This document shows, one piece after another, positions 13,436 to 24,739 of a stretch of DNA of 64,000 nucleotides; within the stretch, counting starts at the first letter, position 1; the number at the start of each line of letters is the position of its first letter. The DNA lies in the NCBI GenBank assembly GCA_965644295.1, contig CBFFRP010000298.1:310001-374000 (forward strand). The letters are read 5' to 3'. Below the pieces are notes generated by a model. The model did no database searches. It had not been told where the DNA came from and saw nothing but the letters and a program-made list of their open reading frames with translations. Made by a program: the position numbers and the translations under genes. This stretch comes from Paraphysomonas bandaiensis. Its lineage: Eukaryota > Chrysophyceae.

Positions 13436-14346
13436 CTACGCAACTTCCCCGGATTCCGTGATGCGAACTTCCTTAGAAGGGGCCCCTGACCTCGATCCAA
13501 CAGCTTCAATAGCCTGATAAGTAGCAAACAATTACAACGTTCGATGCGCATAATAATTGCAAACCTTCACGACATCGAACCCTTCGAGCACTTTACCAAA
13601 AACAACATGCTGCGACAATGTTGTAAGAGTTTATACGTCAATATACATATTGCATCACCTTGCCGTCAAGCCAAGGGGTTTTCACGGTAGTGATAAAAAA
13701 TTGAGATCCCTGAGTGTTAGGACCAGCTGTTTCATATCATATATCAGAAGCAATAACAAATTAAAATTAAGAATGACCATTCGCCATGCTCAAGTAGCCG
13801 GGAGCAGTGTGCTTAACTTTAAAGTTTTCGTCGTCGAACTTGCCGCCGTAGATACTTTCACCTCCAACACCAGTACCATGGGTGAAGTCTCCACCCTTTG
13901 CAAACTTGACATCTTATATACAACATCTAGAAAACATACCTGGATCATGAAATCAGGGATAACACGATGAAACTTGCTTCCCTCGAAGTGTAATGGCTTT
14001 CCATAAGTTTTACCGGTTCCTATATTGCAATAGATATAAATATATGCAGTACACATTCATTGCTGAGTGTTACCCTTCTCGCCAGTGCACAAAGCTCTGA
14101 AGTTCTCAGCGGTCCGTGGTACGGTCTCTCCAAAGAGACCCATAACAATACGTCCTGCAGGTTGTCCACCAATAGTGACATCGAAGTATACCTGTGATAG
14201 ACAGTAATGCTGCTGCTGTCATATACATACATACATACCTTATCAGTTACTTTCTCCAGATCCTTCTTCTTCTTGGCGGCATCGGCACCGAGCCAGAGAA
14301 CAGAGAGACAGCAAACCAAGGCGGCGATATGTGTGAGTTTCAACAT
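13436..14346 (-). CDS. Secretory-pathway cyclophilin (peptidyl-prolyl isomerase)
   Basis: Seven exons, in coding order: 14239-14346, 14074-14191, 13940-14019, 13778-13895, 13659-13726, 13565-13609 and 13436-13513, giving 204 aa, close to cyclophilin B. The signal peptide (about residues 1-24) is followed by a short lysine-rich stretch, then the complete isomerase domain with [23 protein letters not shown] and [11 protein letters not shown]. The active-site Arg, Phe and Trp equivalents are present. The protein should catalyse proline isomerisation on clients in the ER. No C-terminal KDEL is visible (it ends SGEVA). The start lies 50 bp from a 294-bp CATA array that fills the promoter shared with the divergent deacylase gene. 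Confidence 0.93.
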
Positions 14347-14396
14347 GGTGTACACTACCCAAATTATGAATGCAATTGACAACACCACACAACAAA

Positions 14397-14690
14397 CATA
14401 CATACATACATACATACATACATACATACATACATACATACATACATACATACATACATACATACATACATACATACATACATACATACATACATACATA
14501 CATACATACATACATACATACATACATACATACATAACATACATACATACATACATACACACATGCATACATACATACATACATACATACATACATACAT
14601 ACATACATACATACATACATACATACATACATACATACATACATACATACATACATACATACATACATACATACATACATACATACATAC
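14397..14690. repeat. CATA tetranucleotide microsatellite, copy 1
   Basis: About 294 bp of nearly pure (CATA)n, with one phase slip near 14534 and an impure patch (cacacatgc) near 14558-14566. It lies within the shared promoter between the ER cyclophilin (minus) and the D-aminoacyl-tRNA deacylase (plus). Both strands read open as MYVC or HTYI repeats; these are artefacts of the repeat. Confidence 0.97.
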
Positions 14691-14886
14691 TTACGTACTC
14701 TCTGTACAGATGTATATGAAAGATCCCGCCCAGATTTTTTTGTTCTTCTACTCCTCTGCTGTATATGGATGAGATCATCAGCGGAAACTGTGACTTTATT
14801 TCAAGTAGAAGCTCATCATAACCACAAAAACATCGCGTTGAGTGGTAAATACTCTTAAACAATTAAAGAATCATAGACATACAGTG

Positions 14887-15450
14887 ATGAGGTTAGTTGT
14901 ACAGAGAGTTACTTCTGCAAGAGTTGCAACTGAAGCTGCTGGTCAGTGATATCTTTCCAACAATAACTTAACACAATTCATATAGTACATGCGTGTAGGG
15001 CTACTAGGTGAGATTGGAAAAGGGTTATGTGTTCTTGTTGGGATTGGGGAAGGAGATGGACCGCAAGAAGTTGAATGGTGCACAAAAACATTGTTAACTA
15101 CTAAATTTTGGCCCGATGAGAACGACCGTCCATGGAAGGTTGCCCTGCAGAATACGGATTATAAAATTCTTGTGGTCTCACAGTTCACATTGTATGCGAA
15201 ATTATACAAGAAAGGAAAACTTGATTTTCATCATGCTATGGCTCCTGACTCTGCAAGAGAGCTTTACAACGACATTGTTGTCAAGCTCCGAGAGGCACTA
15301 GGTCAAGACAGAGTAGAACAAGGGGAATTCGGGGCGTATATGCAAGTAAGTATTGGGCAGTCATATTTTAACTCTGTGATATGGTTTCCGCAGGTTTCTA
15401 TTGAAAACGACGGTCCTGTAACTGTGAATTTTGAATCCACTGATAAGTAG
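14887..15450 (+). CDS. D-aminoacyl-tRNA deacylase
   Basis: Three exons: 14887-14941, 14999-15345 and 15394-15450, giving 152 aa, the usual DTD length. The start MRLVVQRVTSARV matches the family N-terminus. The catalytic SQFTLYA motif and the NDGPVTV block containing the Gly-Pro chiral-proofreading motif are both present. DTD removes D-amino acids (and glycine) wrongly charged on tRNA. The second exon was set to begin at 14999 rather than further upstream because this restores both frame and family length (AAGLLGEIGKG). The gene is divergent from the cyclophilin gene and very compact. Confidence 0.95.
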
Positions 15451-15860
15451 TGAGACAAATTAGACAAATGATGTTTCTGAAGCATAACACTGCAATCGTA
15501 GTACTCTTGCCGAAATGTTGCTAAAAGCTAGCGTGGCTAAGATATATATATTAATCTTTCAAGCCGAGCTTTTAAATATAAAATAAAAGAGATATTGACC
15601 ACTTTTTAAATGCCTCACCAGCTAGTTGCCATACTGCATCTGGTGAATTTAGTACCTTTTCAACTTTGCCTAACTATGGTAACAACAAACTATGTAGAGT
15701 ATTGGCTACAAACTGTAGTAGGTCAGAAATAAGAAAAATACTACAACAATAACGCATATGTGATTAGTTAAGGCAACATGTACAGACTGAAACGGAGTTA
15801 GAAAAGTATTTGAAGGTAAAGGAGTGAATATAATATATATAAGCTGCCTCAAGTAAATTT
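15451..15860. other. Convergent 3' spacer
   Basis: A 410-bp AT-rich spacer between the 3' ends of the deacylase (plus) and the reductase-like gene (minus). It presumably holds both polyadenylation regions; nothing else is recognisable. Confidence 0.6.
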
Positions 15861-17117
15861 CTATTCTTTACCTTCTTCTGAGTATACAGCAGCCATGTCT
15901 AAAATCGTTTGCCGCAGGGGTGTATAATTCATATTTGAAATATTTGGATACCCGAGATCTCTACATGCCTGAAAAATAATACATGTCCTTGCATTATATG
16001 TCATTGCATAGCGGAAGGTATAGCTGACCTTGGATATGTCAACTGTAGCACTGGAATTAAACTGAATTTCCGAGTTGCTCTCACGTAAACTCATAACAAC
16101 AGTGTACCTTGAGTCGGATTGCAAGGTCTGGGAAAAGAAAGCTGGGTGAATCCGATGCGGGGTACAGCATATATACCGAGCTCGCCCTCGGCTATCTAAA
16201 TTATCGTTCGGGATTTCTCCTGCCTGGATCAGAGCGGCACTAACGTCCCGCACATCACTCACACACATAGGTGAGAACTCTATACGCCCTTTTCTCATCC
16301 TAGATCACGAAGTAGAATTAGAAAGGTCGTGGAGGAATAGAGTGTGGACAACCATTCGTATATCAGCGACACTCCAGGACTATTTACAGTATTAGCATAA
16401 GGTGGTCCTAATAGAAACCCATGCACCACACTCTGCAAAGTTATTCGATCCATCCTAGTATTTTCCAAGGAAGTTTCCCACAAAAATCTTTCAGCTATTG
16501 TGAGAGTGGCCCATACAGGCGACATACCCGAGTCATCCAGGGTTGAAACCGTGTTCCAGTCTTCAGGAGTGTAAATCTTTTCACCAACTGAGAGACAGGA
16601 CGGAGAAAATACAGTACACAAGGGATTTGCCATAATAATTCTTTAATATCAAATGTTATATCAGAAGTATATATATAAAACAAACCTGCTAACCGAACCA
16701 GCTTTTCCTGCAGAGTCAACAACTGATTGCACTGCGCGTTTCGTCAACAGTGCCCATTCATCCGGTGACAGTCTCTTATCAATAAAAGCAAAAAATTCTG
16801 GAATAAACACCTACCAATAGAATTTACAAACATATAGCAATTGCAGTTCTCAACAATACATGACCAACTTCATCAAATGCGGGAAGATAACTTGAGGCCG
16901 ACAATGGGTCGCATTCATAAACCTCTATCCTTCCTGGATGAGCAGACTGAAGTTGAAATATACAATCTAATACTCTAGCATTTGAAATTCTGTTGACAAC
17001 TGCACGTATATCGTGACCAGTGGACAGGAGCTGATGTACGAGCTCAGTTCCCAGGAAACTAGCAGCATTCAAGACACAAACTGTCCTGTTTGCTCGCCCT
17101 ACCATTTCCTTCACCAC
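15861..17117 (-). CDS. NAD(P)-dependent epimerase/reductase-like protein
   Basis: Five exons, in coding order: 16860-17117, 16686-16810, 16350-16640, 16029-16299 and 15861-15968, about 350 aa. The fold order is that of extended SDRs of the dihydroflavonol-reductase type: an N-terminal Rossmann strand (VCVLNAASFLGTELVHQLL), a strand matching the usual VFHVA position (here VFIPEF), a helix before the cofactor (TIAERFLWE), GFLLGPP and a VSDVRDVSAALIQAG block. The usual first glycines of GxxGxxG are replaced and the YxxxK pair is not evident, so catalytic competence is doubtful. The 60-nt intron at 15969-16028 is also in frame and could be retained (about 370 aa). The substrate is unknown. Confidence 0.7.
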
Positions 17118-17438
17118 AACTTACTTAGATAGAATTGTGAGACATGGATCCGATACGAGTGGGGGCATTAACTCAGTGGCTGTGATGTTTGGCAATTGCA
17201 CTATCAAACAATGCAACATATGCAACAATGTATAGTGCATAAATCTACCAATAACATGACAAGCAGACATTATGGAGGGCTATGATTGGTTGTATAGAAG
17301 TAGAAGTATACATTACATGTACTCTTGTACATCCATCTATATGTCTATGTAGTACAGTACAGTGCAGCAGTACATTATAGTGGAGTGTTGTGTTGAGGAT
17401 TTGGACACGCACATTATCACAATATATCAACTCAACTA
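17118..17438. promoter_or_regulatory. Divergent promoter region
   Basis: A 321-bp spacer between the start codons of the reductase-like gene (minus) and the XRCC3-like gene (plus). It should hold both promoters. It is AT-rich with CTACAT/TGTACAT motifs, and no specific factor site is claimed. Confidence 0.5.
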
Positions 17439-18883
17439 ATGCGACCCTCTACAGCACTCTCTCACTTATCCCGTCCACAAGAAAAAACATCCTCTCTATC
17501 TCTCGGTTGTCCTGTACTGGACTCAGCTATAGGGGGTATATATCGAGGAGGGGTAACGGATATATGCGGTGAAGCCGGCACTGGAAAGACACAGCTATGT
17601 CTCACCCTTTCTTTACAGGTATATTCATATGATAAGACATTACATGTAATGAATAGATTGTTTAGTGTCAGTTATCATTAGCAAGTAACGGATTAGATGG
17701 TAATGCTGCATATATGTGCTGTGGAGAGGGAGAGTTCCCTATACAGAGACTGTCATCACTTGCGGGCCACTTTGAAGGCAGATATGGTGTTTCACGTCGA
17801 AGTTTTTTGGATGGTGTATTAATTGAACAGTGTTATACATCTGAGGATGCGCTTGACACATTGGTATGATTTTGACTCTGTTATGTTTCTGATATCTAAG
17901 TCATCGTACCAGACTAATAAACTACCAAAAATGTGTCGAACATGCAACATCAAACTTATTGTAATTGATAGGTGCGATCATTAGATTGACATGGTCTTAA
18001 TATTGACAACTATACGTAGTATTGCCGGTCTAGTGCGCACTGAGTTCGATTCATCCCGGGATGGAGATATCATGCGACGTACCAGTGTTTTGTTTTCGAT
18101 ATCGCAAAAGCTGAAATGGCTGGCGACAACGTTTCATGCGTGCGTAGTTGTGGCCAATCAGGTGTAGTAGCGAATAAATACATTATATTTTACACTAACA
18201 AAGCGAGGACGTAGGTCACAGGTGATTTCCGCTCGTATTCGGTAGGGAAAGGAGAGGGAGACATCAACTCTTTTGGTCAACGAGGGAGTGACTGTGTGCC
18301 TGCCCTGGGTCTAGCATGGACTCATTGTATCAATACTAGGTGAGATTTTCTTTATGTCAGATCTCGTGAAGGCAAATATGATTACTTATTGACGAGTATG
18401 CAGAGTGGAGTGATATATATTTTGGATTCTCTTAATGCTTTCTCCCTTATAAGTTTTGTAATTAGAATAATGCTGTATCGTGATTCTTCTGGAGTAAGAG
18501 AAAGCAATAACTGGAACCAAACAGAGCACTGCACAAGACATACATTTTCTACTACTGATGAATCCTTTCGTGAAGCAAGCGGTGCGTCTTCGTCAAACAG
18601 GATCGTAGACGTTAGGTCAACAGAAGTGCATATTCCTCAAACTGAACCAGGGTGTAATTTACCAGACAAGAAGATCAAATCAAGACGGTGGATGTGTTTG
18701 CAGCTATCACCTTGCTCTCCTTTGACTGAGTGTGAATACAGCATTGTTGAAGCTGGTCTGCGAGGGGTTGTATAAATATTTTTCGCTATTGGTTTCACTA
18801 TAGATAATATTGTATATTTACCTTCTGATGTGTTGCAGAGAAAGACAAAGTTTTGGATCGACGTTTCTGATTTTATAGCGTAG
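17439..18883 (+). CDS. RAD51 paralogue, XRCC3-like
   Basis: Seven exons: 17439-17618, 17672-17863, 17913-17971, 18020-18161, 18215-18339, 18466-18766 and 18839-18883, giving 347 aa. The RecA core shows Walker A GEAGTGKTQ (residues 44-52), a Walker B strand KLIVIDS (ending about 144), VVVANQVTGDF and PALGLAWTHCINTRIML. The run WTHCINTR-IML-R and the final AGLRG block match XRCC3 better than other paralogues. XRCC3 works with RAD51C in homologous recombination. Only about 20 residues precede the core, so the N-terminal helix-hairpin domain of animal XRCC3 is missing, while an Asn/Ser-rich insertion of some 70 residues sits near the C-terminus. Another RAD51 paralogue is possible. Confidence 0.8.
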
Positions 18884-19298
18884 GTATCTCCCAACTACCT
18901 TCTTTTGTGAAAGTGTGCATTTGCTCTACGAATTACGATGGTTATGTAATTTAACAAGTACAAACGCATATTCGACAGCATGATGTTGTTGTTAGTGATG
19001 GCCAGTAAGAAGCAAAAGTGGCCAATCACTGCAAATTTCCCACCTACTGATGTCTTGTTAAACTACTGTGCATAAAAGACTTTGTACTTGTAAGGGGAAA
19101 CATCATTATTAGGACAATTTATTGAAACAAGTCAAAGACATATATATACTCAATCTTTATAATGGAAGATTAATTCGTCCAACGAAAGAACAGCTTCTTA
19201 CAGCAAATAACAACCGGTTCTGAAAAAACATTTTAGAAATCAGCATTATCGCTGTCAAGACGCTTCACCATATACACTATCAACAAGATATCTTGATA
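18884..19298. other. Convergent 3' spacer
   Basis: A 415-bp AT-rich spacer between the XRCC3-like gene and the amidohydrolase-like gene, whose 3' ends face each other. No other feature is seen. Confidence 0.6.
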
Positions 19299-20801
19299 TC
19301 AACCAGTAGTCAGTACATAAGCGAGGAAGTACGCCATTCTCCCTGTTTTTTCCATATGTACAGCAATTTGCTCCACTCTCCATTTTAGAGTCACATCAAC
19401 TGAACAAGCACCGACACCGAGAAGTTTCTCTTTAACGTTACTTTCGTGTTCAAGCATTGCCATGTCCAACTCGCCAGTGGAATCAAATGTTAATAGTGAA
19501 CCGTTTACAGCAGGGGGAGGCTTGCGGTCATCACTGCTATGCACCAGCACATCCTGCTAACACGTATCGATCAAAAGCGTACGTAATAATACGCAGAGTG
19601 TAAAACATACCGCTAAGTGCTCTGCTGGGAAAAACCCATGCAATGTCGCGTCCATCTCAGCTGTAGAAAAAAGCTTTGGAGACCCATTCACATCTTTTCT
19701 TACCACTTCCGCATCAGTACAGGAGACAGAGGCCGCTGCAATAGAAGATATTGAAAACGACGAGAATATTTCAGAAGCTGCAGATGTAGAGTCCGATACT
19801 GTGCTCGATACAAGATATAGGGGCGAATCTGTCTCAGAGAAAGACGATGCAACAGATACACATTCTGGCGATACCGTTGTAGCAACTGGTAAGAAAATAC
19901 GTCTCACAACTTTCTTCGTGCCACTGTTCGGCAAAGTGGAAGAAAGTTCATTGCCCAAAGAATTGGGAAATGTACGCACAGCCGCAGTGGCTACCGCATC
20001 TGCAGCAATAAAACATAATGGGGGAGACCTCAAAGCCGATCCGAACTCCAATTGTACGGCATCAATCTTCAGCACAGAAGTAGACGCTCGTAAGTCAGAA
20101 AGGTGGGTATCGCGGGGATGGAGAGGGCAATTGCTATGAGCATAAACAGTGTACCCTCCACTGTAACGCTTAATATCTGGAGAACCAGTTGATGGAAGAA
20201 TCGCCTGACCAAGTAATGAGCGTAGGAGCCAAATGAATCCGATTCCAGGTTTGTCCACTTGATGTAGGGCTAGATTAGAATCATAGCTACAAGTCTTCTT
20301 GTTCCGAGTGCCCAGAACGAGATAATCCTGATACGTGCACTGTCCATGGACATCCAGCAATAATACATTTTCACCAGCATGGTGGCACTTACAATGCTCT
20401 ATGCAATCAGATATTCGTTGATGATATGCAGTATACGCTTGACATCCTTCTTCACATTCAACATTGAAAGGCTGCTCTTTCGGCACCGCAGCATTACGAT
20501 TAGCATCAATAAACTTTCTGTGAAATTTCGCCGCAACTATGTAGGGCTTTCGGCCACACTTCTGCTGTATCGCTCTATCGATATATGACAGCAGTCGTAA
20601 AGTATACAGATCCGATTTGGTAGATATATCTGGACCAGATATTCTCGCTATGAATCGCTTTGAATGTTGTAACGATCCCCCATGAGGTGCGGTCAGTATG
20701 ATAGGTAACTGAGCACTCTCACGACGGTAGATAACACTCACATCCTCATTATGAGAGGGTGAGTCTAGTGACCTGTAGAACCCCTCTAAATCTACATCCA
20801 T
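19299..20801 (-). CDS. N-formylglutamate amidohydrolase-like protein
   Basis: Two exons, in coding order: 19611-20801 and 19299-19553, joined across a 57-nt intron (19554-19610), giving 481 aa. The first 280 residues contain family landmarks: LTAPHGG, FHRKFIDANRNAA and LLLDVHGQ, the likely metal and substrate residues of the FGase/HutG fold. After about residue 285 the protein changes to a Ser/Thr/Val-rich linker, then a C-terminal part with no known domain. Bacterial members hydrolyse N-formylglutamate; the eukaryotic substrate is not established. The start ATG at 20801 opens the long frame and is directly followed by acidic sequence with no targeting signal, so a cytosolic location is likely. 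Confidence 0.75.
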
Positions 20802-21805
20802 ATCTATGTAATCAACAGACTTAATCTAGTCTATTATCTTGGTATTCATCAGGTCGATAGGGCTCATGTAGTGATGGATATATGGGTATATTATCGAGTG
20901 AAGAGCTCATACATCATGATGACACTTTACGCAACCAACATAAAGCAATTCCTACACTAAAATAACTCCACATCTCTAAAAATACAAGCTTTTTAGGTTC
21001 GAATAGAGAAGAATTATGTTAAAATCGTGTGTTTTTTAGGTATTCCCACTTAAGAAATTCGAGTAATAAGGAAAAACAGCAAGATACGGTAGAACTCTGT
21101 CCAATGTGTACAGAGTGTCATTGCAGTCATACTTGCTGTATATTTCCGTTAAGAATATCTTGTACATCAGTCCGATCCAACACAAGGCATGATCAATCTT
21201 CAGTATATCGAAGACTGAAATATTAATTTCTTTTGCTTTGGATCGAGTTACGATCACCGCAAGAGACAACACAAAGTTTTTTTTATAAGTTAGCAGGATG
21301 AGGAAATGATTCCGAATAGCATCCCAATTCAGCTGAGCAAGCCGGAATTAGTGCAAGAGTTTTATACATCTCAGAGTAAATGGTATTTATGAGAACGCTG
21401 GTCGTACTAATTTCTCTAACCTATATTTCAGAAATGCGTATTTACGTATTTACTATCTACGACCTCTTTTGTCAACTAATCTACTTGTTTCTTTTAAAAT
21501 TATCTTTCATATATTTTAATGGTAGTGCCATACTATGTATCTTGTTAGAGCCGAAATATTTATCTCACACTAAAAGAAACTGCTCTTAAACCCAACCCTA
21601 AAAGCAATCAAACAAAACACAATTCCAAGGGAGAGATATGTATTTGTGATTCTTAATATTTAATATAATTCAAAGCAGAACAATATCAAAACACAAAACT
21701 ACTTTTGCGATAAGTAACTACATGTTAACATAGAGCCTATGGGGCTTATAAGTAATAATAAAGTAATAATTTTATACTGGGCTTACACGCAATACTATTT
21801 CAATT
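20802..21805. other. Intergenic, no gene recognised
   Basis: About 1 kb of AT-rich DNA between the amidohydrolase start and the 3' end of the Mediator-like gene. The hydrophobic open frame at 21380-21589 looks like translated T-rich DNA. No repeat end or RNA gene is seen. Confidence 0.55.
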
Positions 21806-22666
21806 TCAATCAATACTAGGTTCGCAAATTTCGATAAACGGAAGCAGTGATGTTGCACAAGCATATACCTTTTCACCAGCAAGTCCAGTATTTGAATCCG
21901 CCGATAGACAGTGTACTTCTACGACGTATTGGTCATTGTCAAACTTCAACTATAAATAGTCGTTAGGTCAATTGGGGCACAACACAACCACAAACCTCAT
22001 CAACATACGGCTGGTGCAGAATGGAAACAGCAACGGTACCTGTATTTACGTAAATTAACTACAGCATAGAGCACATACGTAACACAAACCCAGCAACTCT
22101 ATCTTTATGCCAAAGTAATTCGATTTTCGTATGGCTCTGATATACATATAATCAGTACAGTGGCTGCACAAGACATCGACACATACATGCATTCTATGTT
22201 TTGAAATATTTTTTCAATATTTCCTATGACAACACTCTGTCGTCGTGAGCGAACAACGCTATTTCCAGAAATTGATTTTCCCTCACGAAACATTTGCCTA
22301 CGAAATTGCTTACATCACAGGTATACTAGTAACTGATGTACCTTGTGGCCTGAACCTTCAGTAGTTTATCGTAATATTCAGATTGAATTAACTCAGATTC
22401 TATTTCAGAAACTGGTAATTCAAAAATATCTCTAACTATTACAGGTCGTCTAGATGCTTTGGAAATGTACTGAACATCTTTGAAGAGAAAAACAGAACGG
22501 GGCAAATGAGTGCACGACAAGCTCTGTCATATGTATTACAATAAAGAAATATAATCAATCAAAATTTCACCTCAATAAGTGTGATTAAATCCCTCAATTT
22601 GGAACTATGAACAGTGCCCCGTACAATACATTCATTGATCATCTCAGGCACATATTCAGAACTCAT
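21806..22666 (-). CDS. Probable Mediator complex subunit 18
   Basis: Six exons, in coding order: 22571-22666, 22342-22523, 22187-22297, 22079-22134, 21996-22039 and 21806-21949, giving 210 aa, near the 208 aa of human MED18. The N-terminus has a CIVRGTV strand followed by a helix like the MED18 start. The second half runs IELLWHKDRV, a VAVSILHQPYVDE strand and YVVEVHCLSADSNTGLAGEK, ending in a helix with LLPFIEICEPS like the MED18 end. MED18 is part of the Mediator head that links activators to RNA polymerase II. The identity rests on length and the order of short similarities, because MED18 is poorly conserved. The 39-nt intron 22040-22078 is unusually short. Confidence 0.6.
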
Positions 22667-23091
22667 GATAGATAATCAATATAGACACTCCTCAAACTGA
22701 CAGAGGATGTATACGAGTATACTCTTATGATATCTAACTGGGTTGTGATATACAGCAATCGAATCACTGAGACAACTGCACAGCGACGCAACAAATCCAT
22801 AGAGGTCCCACTGTAGTATACTGCGGTATAACTGCCCTGTAGTCCACGGTCATAGTTTATATACACAACGCCAATATGTAGAATTTTGATGGACTGAAAT
22901 CCTTAAATGCGTAAAAACATATCCTAAAATCCATATTTTATAGCAATACGCACAATGAAAATCATCCACACAAAACATGCATGTTGTTGCCAAGCATTGT
23001 ATACGGTATACCAGCAATAGGCGGCAGGAGCAGAGGAACCACAGCATAATAACAATATTAACATCTTGCGACTTTATTCACCACTTCAAAT
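22667..23091. promoter_or_regulatory. Divergent promoter region
   Basis: A 425-bp spacer between the start codons of the Mediator-like gene (minus) and the cytosolic cyclophilin (plus). It is AT-rich and contains TATACGAGTATA-like palindromes near 22708. No specific regulatory site is assigned. Confidence 0.45.
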
Positions 23092-23871
23092 ATGTCACAA
23101 AGCAATCCTGTTGTGTATTTTGATATTGCCATTGCAGGTGTCTTATGATATATGTTTTTTGTCCAGTTAGTAGTGACTGAAATTATTTACAGGCCGCCCT
23201 GCTGGTAGAATTGAAATGACCTTAAGGGCCGATGTTGTGCCTAGAACAGCTGAGAATTTTCGTTGTCTTTGCACTGGTTTGATTGATTTCCTTATAGATT
23301 TTATTTTCTAACTTTAATGACATCCAGGAGAGAAGAGCACACCAAGCAAGAATCTGTGGTTCAAGGATTCTATTTTCCACCGAGTGATCCCCAACTTTAT
23401 GCTTCAGGTACGATTTGGCGTTTCTATTACTTTAAAGTTAACTAGCTTTTATAGGGAGGAGATTTCACGGTATGTGTGGTGCATGATATTTGGATGTGTT
23501 ATTCACAAGCTCGTGGTCTCAATGTCATTAGAAAGCTAATGGCACTGGAGGTGAATCCATCTATGGATCTAAATTCGCCGATGAGAACTTTGTCCTCCGA
23601 CACACTGGCCCGGGCCTTCTTTCCATGGCAAACAGTGGCCCGAACAGTAACGGAAGCCAGTTTTTTATTACCACTGTTGAGGTATGGACTGTGTGTTGAT
23701 GGTGTTTTGTTCTGAAGGTGTACGTAGACCCCTTGGCTAGATGGAAAGCACGTCGTTTTTGGTAGCGTAACCAATGGAATGGAAGTTGTCCGTGCAATTG
23801 AAGAAGTTGGAAGTGGATCAGGAAGAACCACCCAGAAAGTATCCATCGTTGACTGCGGGCAACTCGCTTAA
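23092..23871 (+). CDS. Cytosolic cyclophilin A-type peptidyl-prolyl isomerase
   Basis: Six exons: 23092-23137, 23193-23276, 23328-23407, 23455-23469, 23532-23681 and 23728-23871, giving 172 aa with no signal peptide. The complete cyclophilin domain is visible: [29 protein letters not shown] and [12 protein letters not shown] with the cyclosporin-binding Trp. Compared with the secretory copy it has a short charged insert ([14 protein letters not shown]), as in the divergent-loop cyclophilins of plants and protists. Exon 4 is a 15-nt microexon coding only GGDFT. It folds proteins by proline isomerisation in the cytosol or nucleus. Confidence 0.95.
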
Positions 23872-24739
23872 GAGAGATCAGCGGATAGCCATATGTTGCG
23901 GTTAAGGGGTGTCTACTTGCTGCATTGTAGTAGTAAATTGATGAATAACCGTTTGTAATGTATTGGCGTCATTAAAATGATAAACAATAAGTGTCTTGAT
24001 CCTTTTAAATATATTGCCATCAGCCTTCACATTACTGTTCACTGTACGCCGCATCTGCGCTAGTGAGCTTGTATCTTGGAAATGGGGATGCTGCAATTCA
24101 TAAAAAATATCTAGGTAGACTTCTTGGGTGCTTATGTCGACTAAGCTAGATGAGATAATTAGAGAACACATTGTTTTCGTTCGAAAGAACATGAATATGT
24201 GGCCCCAGTCTGCAATTGTGTATCGAAATAATTTAGGGAGTAGAATGTATATACTCATTACTTTGGGAGATTGTGGTTGATTATTTTTACCTCCAAATAC
24301 CTAGCTAAGACTGCTAGCTACAACTAATGTATTCGTAACATTCTCCTTATAATTTTATCATAATGACTCCATTAACCAACCATCTTTACAAAACTGTAAC
24401 TACGGTTGTTTACTGCTTTCTACCCACTGATATATTAGGTTAATGTTGCATTGTTTTAACTGTCATTGATAGAGAAAAAGTTGTCACTCACGATTGGGTC
24501 GACATTTCGACTGTGTTTAGAGTGATATATATTATACAACATTTTGACATAAATGTAGGTAATGTTGCAACGGCCTATATACTACTCCAGTAGCGTATGT
24601 AGCCGGCACATAACTTGCATTAACCTTTTACCCCTGACTTGCTAGAACACCTGGCCACGTTTTTGTTACATGCCAATTCTTTCGAAATCGTGGAACGAGT
24701 AGTGAATTGCTCAATACAGACAACATGTATTTTTACAGG
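23872..24739. other. Intergenic, one uncertain frame
   Basis: Apart from the uncertain frame at 23902-24258 (listed separately), this spacer between the cyclophilin 3' end and the DPM2 3' end is AT-rich with no recognised feature. Confidence 0.5.
23902..24258 (-). CDS. Hypothetical protein, 118 aa
   Basis: An ATG-initiated frame of 118 codons ending about 30 bp from the cyclophilin stop. The residue mix is balanced, with a hydrophobic N-terminus, a helix-like middle and a Gln/Thr-rich end. That is better than most chance frames nearby, but I recognise no family. It may be the last exon of a longer minus-strand gene or may not be coding. Confidence 0.3.
   Translation of the reverse strand: MSIYILLPKLFRYTIADWGHIFMFFRTKTMCSLIISSSLVDISTQEVYLDIFYELQHPHFQDTSSLAQMRRTVNSNVKADGNIFKRIKTLIVYHFNDANTLQTVIHQFTTTMQQVDTP

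Noticed and set aside
14397-14690. Long open frames in several phases reading MYVC or HTYI repeats
   Set aside because: They are translations of the CATA microsatellite; the repeat unit contains no stop in these frames and lies in a promoter.
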